Shown here in pieces: positions 1 to 7,319 of a stretch of DNA of 64,000 nt. The position numbers and the translations under genes were made by a program. A model generated the notes under the pieces. The model was not told the origin of the DNA, made no database searches, and saw only the letters and a list, made by a program, of their open reading frames with translations. The DNA lies in contig NZ_JAFHAP010000008.1 in NCBI RefSeq assembly GCF_016938855.1, forward strand, positions 372,280-436,279, given 5' to 3'. The stretch comes from Polycladomyces zharkentensis (GTDB lineage Bacteria; Bacillota; Bacilli; Thermoactinomycetales; JIR-001). Within the stretch, counting starts at the first letter, position 1. Each line of letters opens with the position of its first letter.

Positions 1-45
1 TGACAAATCGTGTCCTTCCACAACGCGGGTCAACAAAGCAGGCAT
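1..45 (-). CDS. trpE: Start of a truncated gene, probably anthranilate synthase component I
   Basis: Only the first 15 codons are inside the window (M-P-A-L-L-T-R-V-V-E...). An ATG at 45-43 follows a GGAGGG ribosome site at 57-52 on the minus strand. The product cannot be recognised from 15 residues. The trpE call rests on context: aroC-aroB-aroH precede it as in B. subtilis, and a TRAP-type leader lies directly upstream. Anthranilate synthase I makes anthranilate from chorismate, the product of aroC two genes upstream. Another trp gene in first position remains possible. Confidence 0.55.
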   Translation of the reverse strand, partial: MPALLTRVVEGHDLS

Positions 46-129
46 CGGTATCCCTCCGGTCGATGATGTGCGGGCTGATGAGACGACCGGCGGGAAGAGA
101 ACAGAGAAGCAACGGGAGGATCAGTGAGG

Positions 130-163
130 AAAGAAAAACGACCAAAGCAGAGGCGCTTTGGTC
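130..163 (-). terminator. Intrinsic terminator of the trp leader (attenuator)
   Basis: On the minus strand GACCAAAGC (163-155) and GCTTTGGTC (148-140) form a 9-bp stem with a 6-nt loop, followed by GTTTTTCTTT. It sits between aroH and the trpE start and just downstream of the TRAP triplets, the position of the B. subtilis trp attenuator. CAACTCCG just before the stem (170-163) can pair with GAGTTG or CGGAG inside the triplet array. That gives a plausible antiterminator which bound TRAP would disrupt. Confidence 0.85.
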
Positions 164-185
164 GGAGTTGTCCGTTTCGTTTTCA

Positions 186-239
186 CTCCGCTCCGCTCTG
201 CTATGCTCTTCCCGTCTCGTCTCCAACTCGGCTCAACTC
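186..239 (-). promoter_or_regulatory. TRAP-binding site: 11 GAG/TAG-type triplets in the trp leader
   Basis: Read on the minus strand, triplets start at 239, 234, 229, 223, 218, 213, 208, 203, 198, 193 and 188. They read GAG x5, GGG, GAG, TAG, GAG x3. Spacers are 2 nt throughout except one of 3 nt. Eleven (G/U)AG repeats with 2-3 nt spacers are the known RNA target of the 11-subunit TRAP ring. One triplet (GGG) departs from consensus. The first two overlap the aroH stop codon region. The gene for TRAP is at 12790-13017 in this window. Confidence 0.88.
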
Positions 240-652
240 GGCTTACTCATCACTGTATCGGAGAATCCGTCGGGTGTCAATGACTCATTTTTCGCCAGAT
301 CCGGCCGAAGCGACCGGGCACCGCGCAAATATACGTGTTCGATCTCCTTCTGACCCCGATTCGTATTGATCAGCAGTAACAGACGAATACAACGCGGCAA
401 ACTTCCCGGCACCGGGATTTCATTGGCACACAGTAAAGGAACCATCTCCCATCCCGGAATGGATCGGATGGCCTCTGTCGGAAACACCGCGTTCAAATCG
501 GTGGTCATCGTAACGAACACGCAAGCGATATCCTCCGGCGTCACCTGATTGCGCCGGATCATCTCCCGCAACAATTCCTCCGTCGCCGACAAAATCGGTT
601 CCCCTTCATTTTTTTCCACCGTGGTTGCGCCGCGAATGCCTCGCACCTTCAT
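233..652 (-). CDS. aroH: Chorismate mutase, AroH class
   Basis: Converts chorismate to prephenate, the branch to phenylalanine and tyrosine. The 139-residue protein opens with the RGIRGATTVE motif of the monofunctional trimeric AroH family and keeps the TTDLNAVFP and HVYL segments; family members are usually about 120-127 residues. The ATG at 652 is preceded by GGAGG, and the aroB stop is 1 nt upstream, so the genes are translationally close. The roughly 12 extra C-terminal residues are encoded by DNA that also holds the trp promoter and the first TRAP triplets, so coding and regulatory sequence overlap here. Confidence 0.93.
   Translation of the reverse strand: MKVRGIRGATTVEKNEGEPILSATEELLREMIRRNQVTPEDIACVFVTMTTDLNAVFPTEAIRSIPGWEMVPLLCANEIPVPGSLPRCIRLLLLINTNRGQKEIEHVYLRGARSLRPDLAKNESLTPDGFSDTVMSKPS
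252..280 (-). promoter_or_regulatory. SigA-type promoter of the trp transcript inside the end of aroH
   Basis: The minus strand reads TTGACA (280-275), a 17-nt spacer, then TACAGT (257-252). Initiation near 245 would put the TRAP triplets at the very 5' end of the transcript. The promoter lies within the last codons of aroH. The -35 is a perfect match and the -10 matches 4 of 6. Confidence 0.65.
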
Positions 653-653
653 C

Positions 654-1745
654 TTATTCCTCCTTCAACCGCCGCAACGCTTCGCGTATCACACGCTCCT
701 CGACTCCTTTTTTCACTTCCACCGTACCGATACCCTTGGGCAAAACAAATACGTATTCCCCTTGTCGCGCTTTTTTGTCCCTGCGCATCAGAGTAAGCAA
801 TTCCTCATCGGAAAGCGGTTCATCCAAACTTACGGGCAGACCGTACAACGCGAGCAGACGCCGGGTGAACCCGGCCACGTCCCGTGCCGTCCCCAACAGC
901 TCTCCCAGGATCGCTTCTCCCACCATTCCGATCGCCACCGCCTCGCCATGCGTCCAACGACGGTAGCCTGTCACCGCCTCCAACGCATGGCCGATGGTGT
1001 GACCGTAGTTCAATATGGCGCGCAGACCGGATTCGCGTTCGTCGCGGGCCACCACCTGTGCTTTGATGGCGCATCCACGCACGATTGCTTCCGTCAGCAG
1101 AGCCGGGTCCCGTTGCAACAGCGCCTCATGATGTTGTGCCAGCCACATCGCGAAATCCGCGTCGGCAATCAGTGCGTGTTTGATCACCTCGGCAAAGCCG
1201 GAAGCCAACTCCCGTTCAGGCAAAGTGGCGAGTGTATCCACATCAAACAACACCAATTCGGGCTGATGAAACGCACCGATCATATTTTTGCCCAGCGAAT
1301 GGTTGACCCCCGTTTTCCCGCCCACACTGCTGTCGTGAGCCAACAGTGTCGTGGGGAGTTGCACGAACCGGATGCCACGCATGTAAACGGCCGCCAAAAA
1401 CCCGGCCAAATCTCCGACCACTCCGCCGCCGAGCGCCAACACCGCGCTGTCCCGATCCATGCCGAAGCGAATCGCTTCTTCCACCAACCGGGACAACTGA
1501 TCCAGGCTTTTGGAAGCTTCACCCGCCGGCACCACAATCATCCGAACCCGGTATCCGGCCGACTCCAACGGTGTCAGCACGCGTTTGCCGTAATGCGGCG
1601 CCACACTGGAATCGGTCACGACCAACAGTGAATGTGCGGGCGTGATTTGACGCTGTTGAAGCCAACGGGGCAAATCCGCATACAAACCGGAACCGACCAC
1701 GATGGGATAGGACCGATCGCCCAACGCCACTTCCAACGTGCGCAT
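654..1745 (-). CDS. aroB: 3-Dehydroquinate synthase
   Basis: Second step of the shikimate pathway: cyclises DAHP to 3-dehydroquinate using NAD and a divalent metal. The 363-residue length is normal. Visible family motifs are the glycine-rich ALGGGVVGDLAG segment, VGGKTGVNH, and the metal/substrate histidine regions GHTIGHALE and HGEAVAIGM. It lies between aroC (2-nt gap) and aroH (1-nt gap) in one minus-strand operon, in the same order as the B. subtilis aroF-aroB-aroH cluster. Confidence 0.97.
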   Translation of the reverse strand: MRTLEVALGDRSYPIVVGSGLYADLPRWLQQRQITPAHSLLVVTDSSVAPHYGKRVLTPLESAGYRVRMIVVPAGEASKSLDQLSRLVEEAIRFGMDRDSAVLALGGGVVGDLAGFLAAVYMRGIRFVQLPTTLLAHDSSVGGKTGVNHSLGKNMIGAFHQPELVLFDVDTLATLPERELASGFAEVIKHALIADADFAMWLAQHHEALLQRDPALLTEAIVRGCAIKAQVVARDERESGLRAILNYGHTIGHALEAVTGYRRWTHGEAVAIGMVGEAILGELLGTARDVAGFTRRLLALYGLPVSLDEPLSDEELLTLMRRDKKARQGEYVFVLPKGIGTVEVKKGVEERVIREALRRLKEE

Positions 1746-1747
1746 GA

Positions 1748-2908
1748 TCAGAATTTCGCCGCCCTTTCCCTGTACCGCTTCAGTTCATCCAGCAATTCAT
1801 CCATCGTGTCGCTGGAAAATTTCTCGGTCAATGCCCGGGCCACTTCCCATGCCACCACATTTTCCGCCACGACGCAGGCGGCGGGCACGGCACAGCTGTC
1901 GGAACGCTCGATACTGGCCAAGAACGGTTCCTTGCTGTCGATGTCCACACTCCTGAGCGGTTTGTACAGCGTCGGGATCGGTTTCATCACGCCGCGTACC
2001 ACAATCGGCTCGCCCGTCGTCATGCCGCCCTCGAATCCGCCAAGGCGGTTGGTCCGGCGGTAAAACCCGCGGGATTCATCCCACATGATCTCGTCATGAA
2101 CCTGGGAGCCTTTCAACCGGGCCGCTTCAAAACCGATGCCGATTTCCACGCCCTTGAACGCTTGGATGCTGACGATCGCTTGGGCGATCCGCGCGTCCAA
2201 CTTCCGGTCCCAATGCACGTGCGATCCCAAACCGACCGGCACGCCCTCGACGATCACTTCCACGATGCCGCCCAGGGTATCCCCTTCCTTCTTGGCCTCA
2301 TCGATCAGGCGCATCATTTCCTTTTCCGCCTCCGGGTCCAGACAGCGGACGGGAGAAGCCTCAGCACGTGCCACACATTCTTCCAGCGGCAAGTCCATCG
2401 GTTGAGCCGTCACTCCCCCAATGCACACCACATGACCGGCAATGCGAATGCCGCACGCTTCCAACAGCTGGCGTGCCACCGCTCCCGCGGCCACCCGGGC
2501 TGCCGTTTCCCTTGCGCTGGAACGTTCCAACACATCACGCATGTCCCGGTGATTGTATTTGATCGCACCGTTGAGATCCGCATGTCCGGGGCGCGGCCGG
2601 GAGACCCGCCGTTTTTCCGCTTCTTCCGGTACGGGGTCCAAGCTCATGATTTTCCGCCAATGCTGGAAGTCCTTGTTTTCGATCACCAGCGTGACCGGCG
2701 CTCCGGTCGTTTGACCGAACCGTACGCCCGAGAGAACCTGGACTTGGTCGGACTCGATTTGCATCCGGCGTCCGCGTCCGTATCCTTTTTGACGCCGGGC
2801 CAGTTGTTCATCCACTTTCTGTTTGGAGAACGGCATACGGCTCGGCAGTCCTTCGATAATCACCGTCAATTGGGGGCCGTGCGATTCCCCCGCTGTCAAA
2901 TACCTCAT
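1748..2908 (-). CDS. aroC: Chorismate synthase
   Basis: Last shikimate step: converts 5-enolpyruvylshikimate 3-phosphate to chorismate with reduced FMN. The 386-residue protein begins [12 protein letters not shown], the diagnostic N-terminal FMN-binding signature, and also has [11 protein letters not shown] and the [14 protein letters not shown] block. It is called aroF in B. subtilis. It is first in the aro operon, and its product feeds trp synthesis (trpE), tyr/phe synthesis (aroH) and the futalosine menaquinone pathway (mqnA, 8297-9151). Confidence 0.97.
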   Translation of the reverse strand: MRYLTAGESHGPQLTVIIEGLPSRMPFSKQKVDEQLARRQKGYGRGRRMQIESDQVQVLSGVRFGQTTGAPVTLVIENKDFQHWRKIMSLDPVPEEAEKRRVSRPRPGHADLNGAIKYNHRDMRDVLERSSARETAARVAAGAVARQLLEACGIRIAGHVVCIGGVTAQPMDLPLEECVARAEASPVRCLDPEAEKEMMRLIDEAKKEGDTLGGIVEVIVEGVPVGLGSHVHWDRKLDARIAQAIVSIQAFKGVEIGIGFEAARLKGSQVHDEIMWDESRGFYRRTNRLGGFEGGMTTGEPIVVRGVMKPIPTLYKPLRSVDIDSKEPFLASIERSDSCAVPAACVVAENVVAWEVARALTEKFSSDTMDELLDELKRYRERAAKF

Positions 2909-2975
2909 TCGCGACCTTCCTCTCCACTTTCGCGCTTTTTAGCTTCTAATTGCTAAAGAGTGTCAGTTGCTTGAT

Positions 2976-3004
2976 ATGATACCATACGATGAGCCGACTG
3001 AAAA
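2976..3004 (-). promoter_or_regulatory. Possible promoter of the aro operon
   Basis: Minus strand TTTTCA (3004-2999), 17 nt, TATCAT (2981-2976), about 60 nt upstream of the aroC start. The -35 is weak, so this is a tentative call. Confidence 0.35.
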
Positions 3005-3229
3005 CGCCTTGGCTGTTCATGATCATTCATGGCGCAGAGGGGAATGCCTCTTTTTTTCAGCTCCCGACAGATTCAATGGATCAATACGGGGTATTATTCA
3101 AAATACTATGCATAATGACGATGAAACGGATTTGATGCGAGCAAACCCGCAAATTTCCGGAAACGATGACGTGTCAACAAATCAGCCGGCCTTCAAGAAC
3201 AAGACGTACAGCAGGAAGTCCCCCTGACC

Positions 3230-3573
3230 ATGATCAAGCATCATCGAGGGCTCATTCAAGGGAACCGTGTTGTGGACAAGCTGACGTGTTCTGACGAACA
3301 CCGTCTCACGATTGCCTGGAAAGACATGAAAAGCATTCGTGAGCGGACAACATTCATGGCGCACATCAACTTCGCCGGAATACCCGGCAGAAAGCCAAGA
3401 AGGCAGGAGTTCCCGTATTCTTGGTTGATCCAAGAAACATCAGTCGCACCTGCCCTCGTAAAGATTGGATTCATTGTCAGTCTTGCGGGATCACTGCCTC
3501 CGCTGACAATGTGACATCTCGTAACTTTGCGAGTGGGACAGCCGTCAACCTGCCGAACACAGTGATTTTCTGA
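3230..3573 (+). pseudogene. Decayed IS605/IS1341-type tnpB fragment
   Basis: Two reading frames together recall the C-terminal part of TnpB (OrfB). One frame gives LTIAWKDMKSIRERT, like the TnpB 'EDLKxIRERT' segment. After a frameshift near 3350-3390 a second frame gives AKKAGVPVFLVDPRNISRTC and then CQSCG, ADN and SRNFA, like the RuvC-end and zinc-finger region. Part of the first CxxC of the finger is missing. The N-terminal two thirds is absent and the frame is broken, so no nuclease can be made. The element lies where B. subtilis has cheR between ndk and the aro genes. Confidence 0.75.
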
Positions 3574-3583
3574 TAAACCGCAA

Positions 3584-3612
3584 CGCCCCGTTTCACAGGT
3601 GGGCAGTTTACA
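3584..3612 (+). mobile_element. Possible right end of the tnpB element
   Basis: Just after the tnpB stop the sequence CGCCCC...GGTGGGCAGTTTACA resembles the terminal hairpin plus 'AGTTTAC/AGTTCAC' end typical of IS1341-like elements, which also ends the guide RNA of active copies. The stem is imperfect. The call rests on memory of such ends and has not been aligned. Confidence 0.35.
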
Positions 3613-3647
3613 TCATTGTACACAAGAAGCGACAGGCGCTCAATACA

Positions 3648-3677
3648 CAAAAAACCCGGTGTCGTTTGACACCGGGT
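3648..3677 (-). terminator. Strong hairpin with minus-strand U-tract
   Basis: ACCCGGTGTC-GTTT-GACACCGGGT is a perfect 10-bp palindrome followed on the minus strand by TTTTTTGTG, the form of a Rho-independent terminator. No convincing minus-strand gene ends here apart from the pirin operon about 520 bp upstream. A related palindrome is at 4121-4144. Confidence 0.6.
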
Positions 3678-4120
3678 ACAGATTGTATGCCATGGTTCGT
3701 GCCACTTAATAAGCGTGGCAATGAAGTCCCCTTCTGTCATCGGGCGTAACTTGGGCTCCATTGTCGAAGCGGAGGAGATTGGCCGCAAGACACCAGTTCG
3801 CGTTGGCGCCAGTGAGCTTTTCGATATAGGCTTTCCGACCAAGATCTGCGAAACATGAAGGCAACAACCAAAAGTATCCAGAAGCAACTTCCTCCACCTG
3901 TTCCCTGCAAGGAAGCGGATCATGCAGCTTACCCGACAAGTCCCGAGTGCGCTTCACTTCGAGAAAATTGCACGCGATGCCATTCCTGCGCTTTCCGGAC
4001 TTCGCCCGGTCGGGCTTATCTCCTATCCGCTTCGCACAGAAGGATGGCTGCATTCCCACGAGCGGCCGTTTTGCTGTGCGAAACAGGGACACGACACCCT
4101 GTACCATTTTGTCAGCAATC

Positions 4121-4144
4121 TCCCGGTGTCAAGTTACACCGGGA
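4121..4144. repeat. Second CCCGGTGT palindrome, related to 3654-3677
   Basis: CCCGGTGT-CAAGTT-ACACCGGG forms an 8-bp stem extended by a T-A pair. It shares its arm sequence with the palindrome 470 bp away but has no U-tract on either side. It lies just downstream of the pirin gene. Confidence 0.45.
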
Positions 4145-4196
4145 AGTCGTCGGCAACCCGAGTCACCGATCAGCAAGGGTGCTTTGTCCAGTCCGC

Positions 4197-4907
4197 TTAA
4201 TCCAAAGACGCCAAATCCATCAGCATGAAATGCGCATTTTCCCCAGCCGTGATCACGATGCGGGAGAGATCAGTGATACGGGCCGTATCTCCCGCTTTCA
4301 ACGTATGTTCCCCGTTCAATTTTACGCATCCTTCAATCAGAAACAGATACATCAAGCGTCCGTCTTCCTGTTCATGCGTCAATGAACGCCCCGCATCCAA
4401 CTGCGCCAGATACACCGTGACATCCTGATGGATCGACAGTGCACCTTCCCGAGGTTTACCGGAGACAACCGGCAGCAACCGGTTGTGTTGCGCTTCTCTG
4501 GGGAAAGATGCTTGTTCCCAGGAAGGGGTCAAACCCCTGCGTTCAGGATAAAACCAGATTTGCAGAAAATGGACCGGTCGTTCATGGGAGTGATTGTACT
4601 CCGAATGGAAAATGCCCGTTCCCGCCGTCATCCGTTGTACCTCACCGGCGCGGATCAAACCTTGGTTACCCATGCTGTCCCGGTGTTCCAACACACCGTC
4701 GATCACATAGCTGATGATTTCCATATCCGCGTGAGGGTGCATACCGAACCCTTTTCCCGGCTGCACGATATCGTCGTTAAACACACGGAGCGGTCCGAAA
4801 TGAAGATTGTTCGGGTCGTAATACTCCGCAAACGAGAAACTGTGCCGTGTCGTCAACCAACCGTGGTCGGCCGTATATCTTTCTTCAGATGGAATAATGC
4901 GAATCAT
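4197..4907 (-). CDS. Pirin family bicupin protein
   Basis: The 236-residue protein has the N-terminal pirin cupin with metal-ligand pattern GMHPHADMEI, then GVLEHRDS and HSEYNHS, and a second cupin with a C-terminal AGDTARI-type turn. Some relatives (YhhW/YhaK group) have quercetin 2,3-dioxygenase activity; others act in redox sensing. The ATG at 4907 follows GAGGTGAGGG. It is third in a minus-strand operon after doxX and an extradiol dioxygenase, opposite an HxlR-type regulator. That suggests a role in handling catechols or quinones. The substrate is not known. Confidence 0.85.
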   Translation of the reverse strand: MIRIIPSEERYTADHGWLTTRHSFSFAEYYDPNNLHFGPLRVFNDDIVQPGKGFGMHPHADMEIISYVIDGVLEHRDSMGNQGLIRAGEVQRMTAGTGIFHSEYNHSHERPVHFLQIWFYPERRGLTPSWEQASFPREAQHNRLLPVVSGKPREGALSIHQDVTVYLAQLDAGRSLTHEQEDGRLMYLFLIEGCVKLNGEHTLKAGDTARITDLSRIVITAGENAHFMLMDLASLD

Positions 4908-4918
4908 GGTCCCTCACC

Positions 4919-5698
4919 TCAATCAAATTGTAGAATCAAATGGCTCAATGAACCGTACTGATAGCTTTGATGATACACCCGAGCGGTACGGTTGTCATCG
5001 CCCGCCCCCATCGCGATATACAGCGGCAAAAAGTGTTCGGCATCCGGTGTGGCCCGGAGGGCATGCGGTGCCAAGCGTCGGTAGTGAAAGAGTGAATCGG
5101 TGTCCCATTCCCCCATGCGATCGATCAGCCAATCATCGAATTGCTTCGCCCATTCATCGGTCTGATCCGGCGCATCAAAGTTCATGTAGCGGAAATTGTG
5201 AACCGTGGCGCCGCTGGCGATGATCAGGATGTTGCGTTTTTTCAGGGAGGAAAGAGCCGCCCCGATCCGGTACTGCTCTTCAGGTGGTAGAGAGGGATTG
5301 ACGGAAGCCGCGATCACCGGGATGTCCGCCGCCGGATACATATGGCGCAAAATCACCCACACCCCGTGATCCAGCCCCCGATGTGCATCCAGCACCGCCT
5401 CAATCCCGTGGTCTCGCAGCAGCTTCTGCACCGTGTTGGCGACGTGGACCGATCCTTTTGCCGGATAGGCAATCTCATACAGTTCTCCCGGAAAACCGCC
5501 AAAATCGTGGATGGTATCTTGAATCTCATCCGTGGCCGTCAAAGTCAGTCTCCCACTTACCCAATGGGCGGTGAATACCAGGATCGCCTCGGGTCGATCC
5601 AGTTTCTCCCCCAACCGCCGCAAGTCCCGGGTGTATGCGATGTCCTGTACGGCGAGGAGCGGGGAGCCGTGAGCGATAAAAAAGGAATGGGTCAACAT
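4919..5698 (-). CDS. Class III extradiol ring-cleavage dioxygenase, YgiD/LigB type
   Basis: The 259-residue protein matches the 4,5-DOPA dioxygenase-like family: FFIAHGSP at residues 6-13, VFTAHWVSG near 45, GLDHGVW near 120 and a C-terminal MGAGDDN segment. The histidines in these motifs are the expected single-metal ligands. Family members cleave catechols between or beside the hydroxyls. It follows doxX by 10 nt and precedes the pirin gene by 11 nt, so the three are very probably cotranscribed. The pairing of a DoxX protein with a catechol dioxygenase resembles catDE of B. subtilis, although CatE belongs to a different dioxygenase fold. Confidence 0.85.
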   Translation of the reverse strand: MLTHSFFIAHGSPLLAVQDIAYTRDLRRLGEKLDRPEAILVFTAHWVSGRLTLTATDEIQDTIHDFGGFPGELYEIAYPAKGSVHVANTVQKLLRDHGIEAVLDAHRGLDHGVWVILRHMYPAADIPVIAASVNPSLPPEEQYRIGAALSSLKKRNILIIASGATVHNFRYMNFDAPDQTDEWAKQFDDWLIDRMGEWDTDSLFHYRRLAPHALRATPDAEHFLPLYIAMGAGDDNRTARVYHQSYQYGSLSHLILQFD

Positions 5699-5708
5699 TC
5701 TCTCCCCC

Positions 5709-6098
5709 TCAGCCGATCAAAACGTAGGAACCGGGACCGATCAAAGCCACTCCAACGGCTACCGCAATCAGAACGACATTATACTCAATCCCACCGTTGG
5801 TAACCCAATAACCGTTTTTCCCGTGCACTTTGAAGATGGCGACCAACATTGTCAACACGATCAGGGCCGCACCCAAAGTCGTTCCTACACCAGCCGCAAA
5901 CAGCGCCCCTCCGATCACTTCGGCCAGACCGGCCAACAACGCCATCCACCAACCGGGACGCAACCCGATCGATTCCATCCAACCGGCCGTTCCTTTCAAC
6001 CCATGGCCGCCGAACCAACCGAACAGCTTCTGTAAACCATGACCCACAAACGTCAAACCTACCACCAATCGAATGATCAACAGACCCAGATTCATCAT
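5709..6098 (-). CDS. DoxX family membrane protein
   Basis: A 129-residue protein with four predicted membrane segments and the N-terminal RLVVGLTFVGHGLQKLFGWFGG signature (positions about 9-30) of the DoxX family, which includes CatD and MhqP in B. subtilis. Such proteins are induced by quinones and catechols and are thought to work with dioxygenases or quinone reductases at the membrane. It is the first gene of the operon doxX-dioxygenase-pirin and diverges from the HxlR regulator at 6228, with the control region between them. Confidence 0.88.
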   Translation of the reverse strand: MMNLGLLIIRLVVGLTFVGHGLQKLFGWFGGHGLKGTAGWMESIGLRPGWWMALLAGLAEVIGGALFAAGVGTTLGAALIVLTMLVAIFKVHGKNGYWVTNGGIEYNVVLIAVAVGVALIGPGSYVLIG

Positions 6099-6139
6099 GT
6101 TCCACTCACTCTCCTATTGTTTATTGCTATATTTTTATC

Positions 6140-6193
6140 AGTAATTTACTTTACATCTGTATCATACGATTATAACTTACTTTTGTCAAGTAA
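6140..6193. promoter_or_regulatory. Candidate HxlR operators in the divergent intergenic region
   Basis: Two inverted repeats with the same half-sites are present: AGTAA-T-TTACT at 6140-6150 and TTACTT-TTGTC-AAGTAA at 6177-6193. TTAC/GTAA dyads recall the operators of YodB and CatR, the B. subtilis relatives of the adjacent regulator. The second site is 20 nt upstream of the regulator's ribosome site, consistent with autoregulation. The first lies nearer doxX. Confidence 0.55.
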
Positions 6194-6227
6194 CTATGAT
6201 AAAATAAAAATCCAGGAGGTGATGGCC

Positions 6228-6554
6228 ATGCACTCACATCATCTTTGTCCCAAATTCGAAGCCGCTTTTGAACTGCTGGGGAAACGGTGGACCGGATTGA
6301 TCATCCGGGCATTGATGGACGGTCCCCGACGGTTTCGCGACATCTCCGACAGCATCCCTCAAATGAGCGATAAAATGCTGTCCGAACGCTTCAAGGAATT
6401 GGAAGCCGCCGGGGTGTTAAAACGCCACATTTATCCGGAAAAACCCGTGCGGATCGAATATGCGCTTACCGAAAAGGGAAAAGCACTGCGACCGGTGATG
6501 GATGCCGTTCAGGCATGGGCCGAAGAATGGGTGGATTTGGAAGAGGGGAATTGA
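6228..6554 (+). CDS. HxlR-family redox-sensing transcriptional regulator (CatR/YodB-like)
   Basis: A 108-residue winged-helix protein with LCPKFEAAFELLGKRW at its N-terminus, then GPRRFRDIS, MSDKMLSERFKELE and the YALTEKGKAL wing. ATG codons at 6222 and 6228 compete. The AGGAGG at 6214-6219 suits 6228 (8-nt spacing), and that start places the conserved cysteine at position 7, where CatR and YodB sense quinones and diamide by Cys modification. It is divergent from doxX-dioxygenase-pirin, which it probably represses. Specificity for catechol or quinone is inferred. Confidence 0.9.
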   Translation: MHSHHLCPKFEAAFELLGKRWTGLIIRALMDGPRRFRDISDSIPQMSDKMLSERFKELEAAGVLKRHIYPEKPVRIEYALTEKGKALRPVMDAVQAWAEEWVDLEEGN

Positions 6555-6691
6555 GGATGAAAAAGAAAGAGACCCATCCGTGGGGAAGGTGACCATGATC
6601 CAGCGAGCGACATTTGAGCACGTTAACGGTAGCGTGACGGGAAGCTTCAGAAACAATCCGTTTTTGACCCGAAGCACCCCGGATCATCATG

Positions 6692-6720
6692 ACAGCCCGG
6701 AGTAAATTCCGGGCTGTTGT
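6692..6720 (+). terminator. Terminator after the HxlR gene, convergent with ndk
   Basis: ACAGCCCGGA-GTAAAT-TCCGGGCTGT forms a perfect 10-bp stem followed by TGTTTAT on the plus strand. The U-tract is short. The hairpin abuts the ndk stop codon on the other strand. Confidence 0.6.
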
Positions 6721-7167
6721 TTATCCGATCCATTTGTTGATGGTTTTGTCGTAGGTGATCAGTTCCTGTTCACCAAACCAGAGATTGATTTCCCGTTCCG
6801 CGCTCTCAGGTGAATCGGAACCGTGGATGATGTTCATCCCCACACTGATACCGAAATCACCGCGAATCGTACCGGGCGCGGCGTCGGCGGGATTGGTTTT
6901 GCCCATCATTTGCCGTGCTCCGGCGATCACGTTTTGACCTTGCCACACCATGGCGAACACCGGACCGGAGGTGATGAAGTCGACCAATTCGCCGAAGAAC
7001 GGCTTCTCTTTGTGCTCGGCATAATGTTTTTCAGCCAGCTCCCGGGAGACCGACATCAATTTGGCCGCCACGAGCTGATACCCTTTTTTCTCGAATCGAG
7101 ACACAATTTCGCCGATGAGTCCGCGTTGTACCCCATCCGGCTTGACCATCACAAACGTTTTTTCCAT
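6721..7167 (-). CDS. ndk: Nucleoside diphosphate kinase
   Basis: Transfers the gamma phosphate from ATP to other NDPs through a phosphohistidine. The 148-residue length is normal. KPDGVQRGL near the start and NIIHGSDS with catalytic His115 are diagnostic. The ATG at 7167 is preceded by a GGAGGCGAAACC region. The position after hepT matches B. subtilis hepT-ndk. Downstream, where B. subtilis has cheR, this genome has the redox locus and tnpB debris. Confidence 0.97.
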   Translation of the reverse strand: MEKTFVMVKPDGVQRGLIGEIVSRFEKKGYQLVAAKLMSVSRELAEKHYAEHKEKPFFGELVDFITSGPVFAMVWQGQNVIAGARQMMGKTNPADAAPGTIRGDFGISVGMNIIHGSDSPESAEREINLWFGEQELITYDKTINKWIG

Positions 7168-7204
7168 GGTTTCGCCTCCATGCTATGTAAATCGCCCGTT
7201 GAAA

Positions 7205-7224
7205 GGGCTACCACATGGTAGCCC
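7205..7224 (-). terminator. Hairpin between hepT and ndk
   Basis: GGGCTACC-ACAT-GGTAGCCC is a perfect 8-bp stem-loop. Only TTTC follows on the minus strand, so it may slow rather than stop transcription from hepT into ndk. Confidence 0.4.
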
Positions 7225-7319
7225 AACGGAATTGTATCAGATTCAGTCGGTTAAAAGCAAACATGGTATCAGATCATTGTACGGATCAAGTTTCAGCTCA
7301 GGCAATGACGAGCGACATT

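Larger units (their letters stand above)
2909..4196. other. Gene-poor 1.3-kb region between aroC and pirin
   Basis: Apart from the tnpB remnant, its end and the two palindromes, no open frame here has a ribosome site plus recognisable family features. Minus-strand frames at 3477-3923 and 3706-4107 are open but unconvincing. About 60 bp at 3945-4010 (minus strand) resemble 16250-16310 (plus strand), suggesting remnants of a shared repeat. Confidence 0.5.

Noticed and set aside
3706-4107. 133-codon minus-strand frame in the aroC-pirin gap
   Set aside because: Cys/Arg-rich with no ribosome site or family match, and part of it matches a degenerate repeat; probably not a gene.
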